Of a DNA stretch of 64,000 nt, positions 47,879 to 59,189 are shown piece by piece. This stretch comes from Mesocentrotus franciscanus (taxonomy: Eukaryota; Echinodermata; Echinoidea; Camarodonta; Strongylocentrotidae): assembly GCA_037976565.1 (NCBI GenBank), contig CP137680.1, positions 18,040,861 to 18,104,860 of the forward strand. Direction: 5' to 3'. The notes under the pieces are model-generated. The model was not told the origin of the DNA. It searched no databases and saw only the letters and a program-made list of their open reading frames with translations. Numbering within the stretch: position 1 is the stretch's first letter; each line of letters begins with the position of its first letter. The position numbers and the translations under genes are program-made.

Positions 47879-49108
47879 ATGGAAAGCGGTTTCCCTGAAA
47901 GCTACTTTGAAGACTACGGCTTCTTCAGCGAAAACTTCTCTTATGACCCCATTCACCTATGCCACGGATCGCTGCGCAAGGTGAACATTTCCGATGTTTC
48001 TGATTTTCTCTATGTTGGGTATGAACGGTGGCTGGTTTGCCTTATTCTTCCTTTGATCCTAACGCTAGGGTTGGTGACCAATCTGGCATTTCTGTATGTT
48101 GTAGCGCGCATTCAATCAATGAGGACGGTAGTGAACCAGTACCTTGTACATTTAGCCGTAGCAGACATGCTCTTCCTAGTCGGTGCCATTGGCAAGAAAC
48201 TCTGGCATTACTGCGAGTCGCCGCTAAAGGACGACGAAGGTTCTGCGTACGGACCCATCATGGTCATCATCAGTCATCTCCTTGTGTACACCACCATATT
48301 TGCTTCAGAACTACTGGTGACGCTAGTAGCATTTGAACGTTTTTATGCTGTATGTAGACCAATGGTAGTGTTCGCAGCGAGTTCAAACAATCGGAAAGTC
48401 GCGAACCTTCTTTGCTTAGTTTGGTTGATTAGTGTAAGTCTTGCAGCCTCGACCATACCGTCCGTACTAAGACCCATGAAAATGTGTCATATCTGGCCCG
48501 ATGAGTATAGCTATCTCCAAGACACGTATGTGAAGTATACAGCAATCAATACTAGCATTAAATACTACACCAACATCATCCAGACAGTGCCATTCTTCGT
48601 CGTTATGGTTATCAACAGCATCCTTTATGTTTGCATTATGAGAGAGATGGAGCGACGTCTTAAAGCCATGGAGCGACACGATCTTGACCTGCAGACCAAT
48701 GTGGAGATTCGAAACCAAGTGTCGCGAATGCTCGTCGCAAACGGAATAATCTTCTTCATCCTCATGGCGCCGTTCCAATTTGGATCGCTAATCAAAGTGG
48801 TGGGCAGTATCATAGGTTCATATTCTTTGAATCAAAGCGAGCGTTTCTTGAATATCGCTAGAATGATGGTGTATTGCAACTCGGCCATAAATCCTATAAT
48901 CTACAACATGGCCAATTCGCGATATCGCGCGGCTTTTGAGGAAGCGTTTTGTAAAAAGTGGTGCCAAAAAAGGAGATGGAGTCGACGCCCACCGAAGCAG
49001 CTTGGAAATCACAGCTCTGTATACGCTACGTCGATCACGAAAGCGTCCAACAGCGATTCTAGCCTGGGAGGAAACCCAGCGAACAATGGCAACGAAACAT
49101 GTGTCTGA
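47879..49108 (+). CDS. Class A G protein-coupled receptor, neuropeptide-receptor type
   Basis: A single uninterrupted frame of 409 codons. TM1 about 51-76 (GLVTN, N68), TM2 85-104 (LAVAD, D96), TM3 126-150 ending in ERF 153-155 with FERFYAVCRPM, TM4 174-195 (W182), TM5 231-254 (P238), TM6 285-308 (MAPF, P298) and TM7 323-344 (NSAINPIIYN). N-glycosylation sequons lie at N19 and N36. Cys358 and Cys362 could be palmitoylated, and the tail is Ser/Thr-rich and ends TCV, a class I PDZ-ligand pattern. The start has a good context (AAAATGG) and no upstream in-frame methionine was needed. ERF replaces DRY, M296 replaces the TM6 toggle tryptophan, and the usual TM3 cysteine position holds V129, with C112 and C203 as the likely extracellular pair. 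FERFYAVCRP points to the rhodopsin-beta peptide receptors (TRH, neuromedin U and ghrelin receptor-like groups). The ligand is unknown. It should act at the plasma membrane through heterotrimeric G proteins. Confidence 0.93.
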   Translation: MESGFPESYFEDYGFFSENFSYDPIHLCHGSLRKVNISDVSDFLYVGYERWLVCLILPLILTLGLVTNLAFLYVVARIQSMRTVVNQYLVHLAVADMLFLVGAIGKKLWHYCESPLKDDEGSAYGPIMVIISHLLVYTTIFASELLVTLVAFERFYAVCRPMVVFAASSNNRKVANLLCLVWLISVSLAASTIPSVLRPMKMCHIWPDEYSYLQDTYVKYTAINTSIKYYTNIIQTVPFFVVMVINSILYVCIMREMERRLKAMERHDLDLQTNVEIRNQVSRMLVANGIIFFILMAPFQFGSLIKVVGSIIGSYSLNQSERFLNIARMMVYCNSAINPIIYNMANSRYRAAFEEAFCKKWCQKRRWSRRPPKQLGNHSSVYATSITKASNSDSSLGGNPANNGNETCV

Positions 49109-52100
49109 AACACGGTTCCTTCAGCTTGATTCATATCTTATTTTCATCGCATCGTTAAAAAAAAAAAAAAAAAAAAAAGAAGCGCTATTGAACCTGTTGG
49201 TTAGTTCTCTAATGAGACATTCATGCATCGATTAGTCCTCGACAAATGTTGGTGATGTTTGGTAATGATGTTTTTGATGTTTTCGAAGCATAACTGAATT
49301 TGTTTTTAATCCCAAATGCGCCATCAAGTTTACAAGTATGTATGACGAAAACTATTTCAAGAAACGAGTTTTAAACTGTTTCCTTTTATTACATTGATTA
49401 TTTTGACATTTATGATTCAATTTTGAATTTAAGAAGACAATTTTCCTCCGACGAATATCACTTAGAATTTAATCTTTTTTTATAAGCACAGTGGTATGTA
49501 TTGAATCGAAAGAGCAATTAAAAATCCGGAAGTGTGTTTGCTTCTCACAGATGTTCATTTTCGAAATTGAGTCATAATTAGGATTGAAGGGCCCAATATT
49601 CCTTGAGAGGCGGACAATTCATTCACACTTCACACACGAAGTGCTGTAAAGAAATAATGAATATTTGTATTTATAAAAAAATAGGATAAGTTAAAGCTTC
49701 AGCGATTTGTCTTCAGAAATGTGGAAAGAGAGGGATAAAACAGGAAGTTGTTGTCTTTAAAAGTTGGAGAAAAAACACCACGCGTTCCGTAGACACTTAA
49801 CTTGTGAGAGTCAACAGACTTACTAATTGCTTCCCAGCAGCAAGGCAATTGAAGTGCCAAAATGAAAGAGAAATGGCGAAGTTCCTCTGGACGTTAAAAC
49901 ATATGCTAACGCTAAGACACTACTCTTGGACATCGCAAGGTATGGAGTGCAAAATTAAGAGATTCGCTTTCTAGCATTCGGACGGATTCGTCCTCTGCTG
50001 CTCACTCTGGGAAGTTTTTACGTTGATAACTCTCTGTCTCTGACGAAACACCTACAAACTCAAGAATTGCGTGGTGTTCACAGACTCACGTCGCACTGAA
50101 GACTTGTCGTCGCGTGTTTAGATTTTTTTCAAGTATATTAAAGTGAAGTCTTGCATATTGATGGGGTGTGAATGATTAAAGTGAACCACGATGAAGGTGC
50201 CTGTAAAACCCGCCTAAAGTTGAATTGGGTGTCGTTGTTCTGTACATTATTCAGCACACACGGCCGGTATAGCGACCAAGAAGACCAGTAGAGCCTCACA
50301 AAACCCTTCAAATCTTGTAGTTCTCCGTCTGGATGTAGCTGCTGGAGTTTATTACAATTTCTTTTTCTTTCATACGTTAGTAAGGTGATACAGCAACTAG
50401 GGCAAAATTGGACTAGAATTCTGATAGTTCAAACTATATTTCTTTGTACTACTTGTTTTTTGTTTCTAAATTTATGTTGTCTTATTTTTTTCAATCTACA
50501 TAATTATGTTTGGATAACTACTCTAACATGTTTTAAAGAGTTAACTACAACAAACGTCTTATACATTTTCTTTGTGGTGAGGCATCGTGTAGATTATGAT
50601 CAGTCTTGAAGCCCGATGTTAACAATGTTTTATCCATGTTCTAATGTCATGGTGGGGGTATCATTTTCTTCCTGTACATTTTTTTTAAACAGTCTATTTG
50701 TACTATTCTTCACAATAAGTACGCCAATACCAGTAACGTTATTGAGTGAGAATATCCTCATCAATGTTACTAGAATTGTCATCAATACTGTCATTATTCC
50801 TACTAAAAATGTAAACATTGTCAACAATTAAAGATTACTATAATATTCGAAAGATATTGACCGATTGTTTGAATGAAATAACGATGTCCGAACAGTGGTC
50901 ATTCACAATGGTCTCAATTTCCAATGTTGCAAAACCATGTTAACGAATGTTGGTGGTTCAAAAGCTGCGTCCGGACTTATGACAGTGTCGATATTATCTA
51001 GTCCGATCGAGGTTGCAGGGATATGGACTAGCTCAAGATCTAAATACTTATCTTATTATCTTAAGAAAATTTTTTTTTTTTCTCCAAAATTTACCCCATG
51101 CGTTCCGGATGCGGCTTTCGGTGCCACTGAAACTTACCCACCTACTAGATCAGAAATACAATGTAAGGAGGGAAGTATTTAAACATAAACTTGAGTTCTG
51201 GTAAATATAGAAAATAAATTCTCTCAGATTCCAACGAAACTTACACTGAATGTTCGAGATTACAAATAAATGACATGTGCCAAACGATTTTGGTAGAAAA
51301 TGTATAGTTGCTAAGTAATGAGCATAGAAAAATAAGGAATAGCCCGAAAGGTCACTATGTGCAAATGGGAGTTGTGGTTTTTATCGAAGGTCATGCCCAG
51401 TAAATTTTTGTGCGTTTGTTTTTTTTATTTCACTACTGCACGATAAGCAAGCCAGAATAAATCATAGCAATTTTCTCTCAAAATACGATTCCCATACCAG
51501 AGCTCAAGATTAGCTTTAAGGTTGAGAAATGGACGAATTTATTGAGTCATCCAGTGGAAAAGAGAGAATCTTTGTTAAAGAACAAGTACCATTATCAAAC
51601 TGACTATATTTACTCTTATTATATGGTCATTCTAAAACTGGTTCAAGATAAGGAATACCTCCCACAGTTATCGTAAGGAGGTATTTTTACCAGTTGGTAA
51701 CCAAAATCATACTGGCTGGTTTATTTTTCTTTCTTTCAAAAAACTAAATGGTTTATTTGATTTGCATTCGAATTCATTCAACTAAAACTGTCAAATGCCT
51801 TTAAAGATCTCTATCTAAATTAATTAATCTATGACTTGATTAGATGTTTGTGAGATATGTGAGGTATATTGCGGCGTCCTGTGTGCTAATTTTTTTTAAA
51901 AATGAAATAACTACAATAAATTCATGACTAGATTTGATTATGTACCCACATTTTCATTTCCATGTAAGCATTATATAAAATGGGGAGATTCCGTTCCGTC
52001 TACCTATGAGGAAAATCCAATACATTGCTCCATATTCGTAATTAAAGCGCCTGGGACCCTTATTGATTTTGTTTGACGAAAATTTGCGACCGGTCTTTTT

Positions 52101-53700
52101 TTTGTTCCCGTGCGCTGATGTTACCTCTAATGTATTAATATGTAAGAAGCGTATAAATTGTGTTCTGCCTCTTATCAATACTGAAGTCAAAGATTGCAAT
52201 CAGCGCAGTGCGGTCACGTTTTCGGCTTCCTGCAAATATATATCCAATTCTTGCCATACGTTTGTGGAAAGTGGGGACTGGTGATATTTTATTTTCTTTG
52301 CGGGGAGCGCCCCCTCATCATAACTCTGGCTAAATAATCGATGAGTTGCGTATTTCCGATGTCACAGCCAAAACTGATGGGGGTTAGAGAGCCATGGAAA
52401 CAAGCCAGCTATGAATGATTGCAGTCATCTTGGAGCTCCTCATATATGACAAAACTGATATTTTTATTCGTTCGAGATTAGTCTCCTTTTTTCCCTCCAT
52501 TTTAAGGGGCATTAAGAATGTCATGATATTATCTTGATTATTTACAATAATTAGTCTTTAAGACGCCATGTAGCCCGGGGTACATAATTATCCTCGTGTC
52601 GGTGAATGATTAAAATGCCGGGAGGGATTTCCGCTATAATCACTTGAAAAAATGCCCTAGAAAAACAAAAATCCTCATTAAATCAACAACAAAAATGTAT
52701 AAACATATCAGGTGTTTACAAGATCATTAAAGAAATGACCCTATTGAGTCTGGGATAGGGTAGATTCAGCAGATTTCCTATCATTATAATTTTGTTACTG
52801 TTGGTTAACATTGCGATTCATCTGTTCATGCGATAAGGTTTCCAATATACATGGTATAGAGTTGCACAACTAGATTTTTCGTTGCTGTTGTAAGTCCCAG
52901 GATTGAAATCGGCTGCACGATCGTCACCTGAAATAATAAATGTTGCATATTTCTTGTTGCTCTCAATCATATTTTACTCTTTTTCTTCTTGTCTTTTTCT
53001 TCTTCATCTTCTCATTTTTACTCGTTTTCTCCTTCTTCTCCTCCTCCTCTTTTTATTTTTTTATTTTTTTTTACCCCTCTCCCTTTTTCACTCTCTCTCT
53101 CTCTCATACTTCGTCTTTGCATGGAATATATTTGTTAAAGAAAATCAATTGCATTGATTGAAATCCTATAATCATGCCACTGTAGGATTTGATGAATCCA
53201 TTAATCAATGCTGAGTTGTACGTGTTCTGTGTGTGGTTAAAATGTATAAAGATCTTAATGTATACTTGGTAATCATGTAAATATGTTGAACCCGTAAGAA
53301 GAGCATTTATTTCGTCCAGATGCATTGTAAATAAGAAGGATATAGCATCATATGTTAATAAAGCCAGTGGAAAATGGAATATAGAACACGATCACTCTTG
53401 TAATGATTTGTATTTATACCTGCATGCGCCCAATCCGGCACTCTACGCCATAAACCTGTTTTTTAATTCAGATCGAGTATAATATATTCGATTTAGAATA
53501 CCACGTGACAATCTTTGACGAGTTCCTGTGTGACAGGAAAGTGTATTGCTGATGCAGAAGAGGCCTCCTTGTCGCTGAGGGGGATTTCATTCGCATATAG
53601 AGTCTTTTTCAACAACAGATCAACAAGAAAAAATAAGATTCAGTGAGAGCTTTTATGATATAATGGGATTTGAAATGGGATTAGAAAGCATTGTATATAG
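49109..53700. other. Receptor 3' flank and intergenic sequence; no further gene seen
   Basis: A 19-base A run lies at 49157-49176, probably in the 3' UTR or a decayed retro-insertion tail. No convincing AATAAA occurs in the first 2 kb; ATTAAA at 49516 is a candidate. A hairpin with AATACCTCC/GGAGGTATT lies at 51652-51685. Pyrimidine-rich sequence lies at 52970-53105. Frames here are short and AT-driven. Confidence 0.45.
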
Positions 53701-53721
53701 CGCACACATATTAGCCACTCC

Positions 53722-54319
53722 TTAAAGCCCAAGTCCACTCCGATTTAAAAAAATTATAGCATGTTGTAAATAAACCAAAGGTTAAAACTGCCAAATATCA
53801 CGGGCATACTTCCATCAGGTGATTTTTAAGAGCGATTTTTGTTTCGGTTATTTCGAGCAAAAATTTTAAATTGCTGTACGGATGTGACGTATGCTCCTCA
53901 CAACGAAAGTGTCAGCAGTATACATTCTGACAATAGGCTATTTTCGTAATGTAACCAAATTTGCTGCATAGCCTACGTCTTTGTGAAGTGCCTCTATACA
54001 AATTATTTCGTTCACCTGATAAGAATAATAGTATTTCATTATTCTTATCAGGTGAATGCAATAGTTTGTATCGAGGCACTTCATAAAGACGTATGCATTA
54101 GATTTGGTTACATTACGAATCTGTGTTGTGAGGACCGTACGTCACAAAAAATGCATTGTGAGGGAGAACCGGCTCGATTATTAACTTGTTTTTGCTCATT
54201 AAAAAAAAAAAAAAAAAAGTCTGAGCATCATTTTCCAAAATCAAGTTATATATGGGCTTTTTAGATTTTTGTCTATCTAATCAGCTCAACTTTTCAGTGG
54301 AGTGGACTTGTACTTTAAA
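53722..54319. mobile_element. MITE sharing termini with 4713-5084, containing a long palindrome
   Basis: Left TTAAAGCCCAAGTCCACTCC and right GGAGTGGACTTGTACTTTAA are inverted. Inside, a second structure from about 53884 to 54144 is nearly a perfect palindrome: CACCTGATAAGAATAAT (54013-54029) pairs with ATTATTCTTATCAGGTG (54038-54054), and outer parts pair CGTAATGTAACCAAAT with ATTTGGTTACATTACG. An A run near 54201 is internal. The palindrome is probably another element inserted in the first. Confidence 0.75.
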
Positions 54320-54389
54320 TTTGACTTACATTATACAGGCAGGCTGCTCTCTGTTTTGTATTATGGACAGGCATTTGACCAAATTTAAG

Positions 54390-54905
54390 ATATTACAAAC
54401 TTCTTTGATCAGTGCCTAGTAATGATCTATTTCATTCGCCTGTTACGAATAATTGTATTTCACTATTTAGAATGAAAAACCTATTGCTATGTCATAAATA
54501 CAGTAATGTTTATCCGACCTATCAACAACTAATATCTACAATTTACATTCTCACTATTGACACGCTATAATATTTAACAGGTGAATGCAATAGCTCGTCT
54601 ATAGTTGAACGTGTATAAATAGGCCTTTTTTTCGTAATGGATCAAATTTATTGCACACATTTTTGTTAGGTGCCTCTTTCCGAATTATTTCATTCACCTG
54701 TTACGAATAATTGTATTTCAAGAGCCAGAATGCGATTGTATACATTCCGTGTTGTTAGGTAGTACAGGCCACAATGTTTGTCCTACCTAGCAACAATCTG
54801 AATATTGAAATACAATTATTTGTAACAGGTAAATGAAATAATTTGTAACAGGGTACTTAACAAAGCTTTATGCATTGAATTTGATTACATTACGAGAATG
54901 GTATA
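54390..54905. mobile_element. Two further diverged copies of the inner palindrome family
   Basis: Blocks near 54390-54640 and 54660-54905 repeat the order GTGCCT, ATTATTTCATTCACCTG, TTACGAATAATTGTATTTCA, and then the same in inverse. In the third copy, TTGTTAGGTAG pairs with CTACCTAGCAA at its centre. With 53884-54144 they form a row of three palindromes. Confidence 0.65.
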
Positions 54906-55117
54906 TTTGAGTACATTTTGAAAATGATCTATTTGTATTGTTTACTTTTTAAAATCCCCCTCAACGTCTGCCAAGAAGAATATATCTATCATAATAAGTT
55001 GTTCAAAAGTAAAAGATATTTGTGTACATTTATGAAAACAAGGAGTTACCAATTTGTGTTTTATTGATCGTAAATTTCGAGCAGATAGAGCAAACCGTCT
55101 AGGTTGAAAATGAAATG

Positions 55118-55439
55118 GGGTGGTATTCCGATAGCGCGAACTAAGTTAAGCTCGGCTTAACTAGTTCACACTTTTATGGAGTGCCTGTTGCCAAGTCATT
55201 TTCCCTGTACAGATTATTTTAATCCTGCAATGAAAAGTGTCCAAAAAATTAATTTTGCAATGAAATGGGAAGAAAAAGATAATATGAGTATGAACTGAAT
55301 TTCCATAAAGTCTTTGGTAGATTATCTTTGTCACGAATATTGAAGGAGGAAGATGAAACCTAGCATTCCATAGAAGTGTGAACTAAAATTCTTGTTTAGT
55401 CTGGACTTAGTCCCGGCTTAACTTAAGAGAATACCACCC
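55118..55439. mobile_element. MITE with GGGTGGTATTC terminus
   Basis: GGGTGGTATTC at the left and GAATACCACCC at the right are inverted. Next in are CTAAGTTAAGC(TC)GGCTTAA and CCGGCTTAACTTAAG, and TAGTTCACACTTTTATGGA pairs with TCCATAGAAGTGTGAACTA. Non-coding, 322 bp. Confidence 0.8.
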
Positions 55440-55549
55440 ATTAACCCTAAGAAAAATGTTCAAAGCTTTCCTCGAAATGTTTTATTTTGAATTCAGATAT
55501 ATAATTACAGAAACGGGAAACTCATTGAAAGGTAGTTAATAGAGGATCT

Positions 55550-55905
55550 TACATTTTAGATATCTAGACATCGTGCACGAAACGGTAATGATTACAAGTT
55601 CACCGACACCCCACTGAAACGCGCGTTAAATTTAAAGCCTTACTGCACTACTTATAGCTACTTGCGCCTCTATATAGCAAAAATCCTAAGTGGTACCCGT
55701 TGGTTCCCCATGGTCCCCTTTTCTTAAGTTAATTGAGAGCTGATTTGATGAGAAAACACCTGTCAGTGACCATGCAGGGAGGTCTAATCCCCCTGGCCAA
55801 AAGTAATACAGACAGGCTTTAACGTTTAGATATCTAGACATCGTTCACGAAACCGTCATAATTACAAGTTCACCGACACCTCGCTGAAACGCGCGTTAAA
55901 TTTAA
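55550..55905 (+). repeat. 80-bp direct repeats flanking a MITE
   Basis: TTTAGATATCTAGACATCG through AATTTA occurs at 55554-55634 and 55827-55904, sharing TTACAAGTTCACCGACACC and GAAACGCGCGTTAAATTTA. They directly flank the 55631-55822 MITE. Confidence 0.85.
55631..55822 (-). mobile_element. MITE with TTTAAAGCC terminus, copy 2
   Basis: Left TTTAAAGCCTTACTGCACT and right AGTAATACAGACAGGCTTTAA are inverted. The body is the reverse complement of 12360-12557. Confidence 0.8.
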
Positions 55906-56035
55906 TGCACCCGTTTCAGTGGGTTTTCGGCAAAGTTGTACTATACCTCAGGCACACCACCACCACCACCACACCGACTGGGTTTTCTTGCCATTCCAGG
56001 TAATGTCATTGTTTGTTCGGTCTGGTGTCGGTCTT

Positions 56036-56318
56036 GGGAGTGTTTCACAAAGACTAAGATAGACTTAAGTTGGACTTAACTATGGCAGGCCGTTCATGCC
56101 ACTGTTTGCTCTCACCATTTACTGGCATTGGTCTCTTAAAGGACTTACAAATCATGGTCACACATCTACAGAATTTACATTTTTTGATAATTCATTATTG
56201 AAGGAAAAAAATAAAATCTCAAGATCATAACGGTGAGAGCAAACGGTGGCATGAACGGCCTGCCATACTGTAGTTAAGTCCAACTTAAAGTTGATCTTAG
56301 TCTTTGTGAAACACTCCC
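56036..56318. mobile_element. MITE with GGGAGTGTTTCACAAAGAC terminus
   Basis: About 75-bp near-perfect inverted arms: GGGAGTGTTTCACAAAGACT through TGGCAGGCCGTTCATGCCAC and GTTTGCTCTCACC pair with the mirror sequences ending CACTCCC at 56318. No clear target duplication was found. The flanks resemble pieces of the CGGTCTTG-type repeat of 3610-3960. Confidence 0.9.
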
Positions 56319-56406
56319 CAGGTGCCGGTTTCGTTGGTGTGCCGAGGTATTACGACGCTGCGCAAGTCTTTAAATTATCCAAAAGTAATTAAAATGCTCC
56401 CTATCT

Positions 56407-56548
56407 GGGGCGCGTTTCATAAAACTTGTTATCTATAACAAATGCTAAATTTCTATGACAAATTTGCCAATCAGATGCCATGATTTCAGTAGCTTATAAC
56501 AGTAGCTTGTAACTTGTTATTGATATCAAGTTTTATGAAACGGGCCCC
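56407..56548. mobile_element. MITE family B, copy 3
   Basis: GGGGCGCGTTTCATAAAACT and AGTTTTATGAAACGGGCCCC are inverted. The body is almost identical to 26523-26673 apart from a short gap near CAAATTTGCC. Confidence 0.9.
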
Positions 56549-58005
56549 TGGTTCCGTGCATTTTCGTAAATTCATGTTCTGCGGCTAGGACCTTTTATTT
56601 TTTAGAGTTCACAGTTCGACATTTGTTTCTCGGTGTAAACGTTAAGCTACAGTAGAAAAAAGGGTTATAAATATTATTTCATACGTGGTAACTTTAAGAT
56701 AAATTGTACCTACAATGCAACTTTAAAATTCTTCTAATTGTATTTGTGCAATGAAATGTCTTGCATGACGAAGACTTCGTTACCGTAATTCTGTACGTTT
56801 TGAAAAAAACAGTAAATCCCTCCATTAGGTTTGGTTTGACAGATTAAAATGATTATGAATTGGTAAGGGATTTACAAATCCCAATTCAAATTACTACATA
56901 TCAATTGAAAGAATTAATTTACACAGGACCCCAATTCTCTTTCATTAATTTACATTGTCTCTTCTGAAGTTGTACAAATAAACGCATACTTTGTTCGATC
57001 AATTATCATCATACCATCGGATTTGTGGCTGGAAAACCTGATATTTCAAGCCAACCCTGCATTTACGACCTACATATGCCAAGGGTGTAAAGACCAGTGA
57101 CATGTCATGTAATCCATTCCGTCTGAATATTTCCCCTGAAACCGACTGAGAACCTTGGGCCATTCTGAATATAAATTTCGCACTCGAGGAAGATAAAGCA
57201 CACGTTTGGACTGAGACAAACGGTGCTATTGAATATGTTAATATGTGGCGCTATATCAATTTTCCGTCTACCTCATCCCCGGGATGGGACATGGATTCAA
57301 CGCTTCAGTCCCAAACGTGGAATTCGATGCGGGCAAAAACAGAGGGATACGAGAATTCGAAACTCCCGGGTGGCAGGGAAGACGTTTAGAGTGGAGTGAA
57401 CACACCCACTTACGGAGAAACATGGACACCTGAAGACCGTGTTCAGACAAATAGAATTCTGATCACGAGGATGTATTGAAATAGCTTCTGACTGAAGCCA
57501 ATAAAAGAGGATTCCCGTTTAACACAGTCCCAGAGTCAAATCTATTCCGATAACATGCAGGGAAGCAAATTCAAAACAACACGAACAAATCAATCAATCA
57601 ATTTAAATAATCTGATTTATTATATCCCAAACCAAATCAGTCATGTCGGAAGTGTGTGGGCATATTGATTCAACCAAGACGGTATTAACATAACAGCCCT
57701 GTTTTTTGCAGTATACAGTGACAAATTCTTTTAAGTATGCTTTTAAAGAACATGGCATTTTTTCCCAAGGTTTAGAATAAAAAACGAGACAAGCTTTAGG
57801 GTTGATTTCTCCTTTTTCTTATACTACACAACATTCTATGTTTATCCCTAGATCTAACACCGTAACCTACCTCCAATCCCAACCATCATGTCCATGCTAA
57901 CCCTAAACATAACGTGAAATCAAACTACCCAGCAAACAAACCAACAACAAATAATGTATTGACGTTTTAAAAACGTCCTGAGAATATTCAAAAGTCAACG
58001 AGACT
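56549..58005. other. No feature seen
   Basis: AT-rich sequence with short frames. A (CAAT)n tract lies at 57590-57603. Confidence 0.4.
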
Positions 58006-58007
58006 TG

Positions 58008-58884
58008 TACCGTTTTCACACCTGGTTCAGATAACCCGGGCTATCCTTCGCCCGGTCTAAGAACCGGGCGAAGGATAGCCCGGGCTAAGAAATTTGTTTT
58101 CACACCTGGTAAATTAACCTCGGGTTAACAGCTAACCCGGGCTTTAAAAAGTTGCCTGGTTTCACACCTGCTTTGTCTTAACCCTGGACTATCGGAATAT
58201 TCAGAAGATTGACATGAACTAACATGTGCGCATGCGCAGTGCAGTTCTACGACTCCACAACCGGAAGTTGACAGTCGACTTCATTCTTTAAAATGGCGCG
58301 CCACAGGATTATATAATTATGTACTCGGGCTGTATGAATGCACGCGTGAAAGTTATACAACATTAACAATGGGTGCAATTAATGATGTGCATTAAATTGA
58401 CAACAACGTACACTTGTACGTTTTCACAAGCCTGATTGAATGTACACATAGTAAATGTAAATAAGCTGCTACTACGAAAAACGCGCGCTCCGATCCTCGC
58501 TGTTGTCATAGGTGACGGTACGTATTCATGAATATTTATACACACTGTACGTGCACCATCGTTCGAAAGATATCCCGGGCTATAACGGCTGATGCTTTCA
58601 CACTTGACAAGTTAGCGCGGCAGATGCGGGGTTAAGCGCCGCTAGCGTGGCAATTGCCGCGCTAACCCTACTCGGGAGCAGGGCCAGCTTAGCCCGGGAA
58701 CTTGCGGAGCTAACTCACTTTCGAAACACCAGGTGTGAAAACGAAAGATAGCCCGGGAACTTGCAGCGCTAAAAACCTTCTTAACTCACTTTCGAAAAAC
58801 CAGGTGGGAACAGGCAAGATAGCTCGGGAACTTGAAGCGCTAAAAACCCTCTTAGCACCCCCAAAACCAGGTGTGAAAACGGTA
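58008..58884. mobile_element. DNA element with ACCGTTTTCACACCTGGTT termini and CCCGGG repeats
   Basis: ACCGTTTTCACACCTGGTT at 58009 and AACCAGGTGTGAAAACGGT ending at 58883 are inverted. Both ends hold tandem variants: CACACCTG recurs at 58019, 58110 and 58163 on the left, and CCAGGTG-containing units recur every 63-65 bp on the right (58729, 58800, 58865). AGCCCGGG palindromes recur throughout. A perfect hairpin with 22-bp arms lies at 58035-58056 and 58063-58084. The centre (58200-58560) is unique and carries promoter-like motifs. No transposase frame. Confidence 0.8.
58227..58298. promoter_or_regulatory. Cluster of NRF1-, ETS- and YY1-type motifs
   Basis: TGCGCATGCGCA (58227-58238) is a perfect NRF1 consensus. 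CCGGAAGT (58261-58268) fits the ETS core and AAAATGGCG (58290-58298) fits YY1. Their spacing within 72 bp is typical of a dispersed animal promoter. No gene was found on either side. Confidence 0.35.
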
Positions 58885-58996
58885 TTGTTCTTTTCTTTTT
58901 ATTGTTGTTGTTGCTGTTGGTTTTATGGGGAGAGAAAATAATTTAGAATCTTGGGACAATAGTGTCAAAGCCTTAAGCGTAGAGTATATCTGTATG

Positions 58997-59189
58997 GTGG
59001 GTAAAACTTGCTCACCGGGAGGGTAGTTATGTGTCCGACCAATCTTGTTAAACAATTTTGTGTCAAAATTAGGTAATATTTCGCCCAATCCCAATCTCTC
59101 TTTACCCGAAGTTGAGCAATTGCCCAAGTTGGGCCTGTAATTACCTGAAAGTTTGTCGGACACATAATGTTCGACAATATTTCACCCAC
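58997..59189. mobile_element. MITE with GTGGGTAAA terminus
   Basis: GTGGGTAAA at the left and TTTCACCCAC at the right are inverted. TTATGTGTCCGACCAA at 59027 pairs with TTTGTCGGACACATAA at 59152. 193 bp, non-coding. Confidence 0.7.

Noticed and set aside
48467..49012. Minus-strand frames opposite the receptor
   Set aside because: Shadows of the receptor coding sequence.
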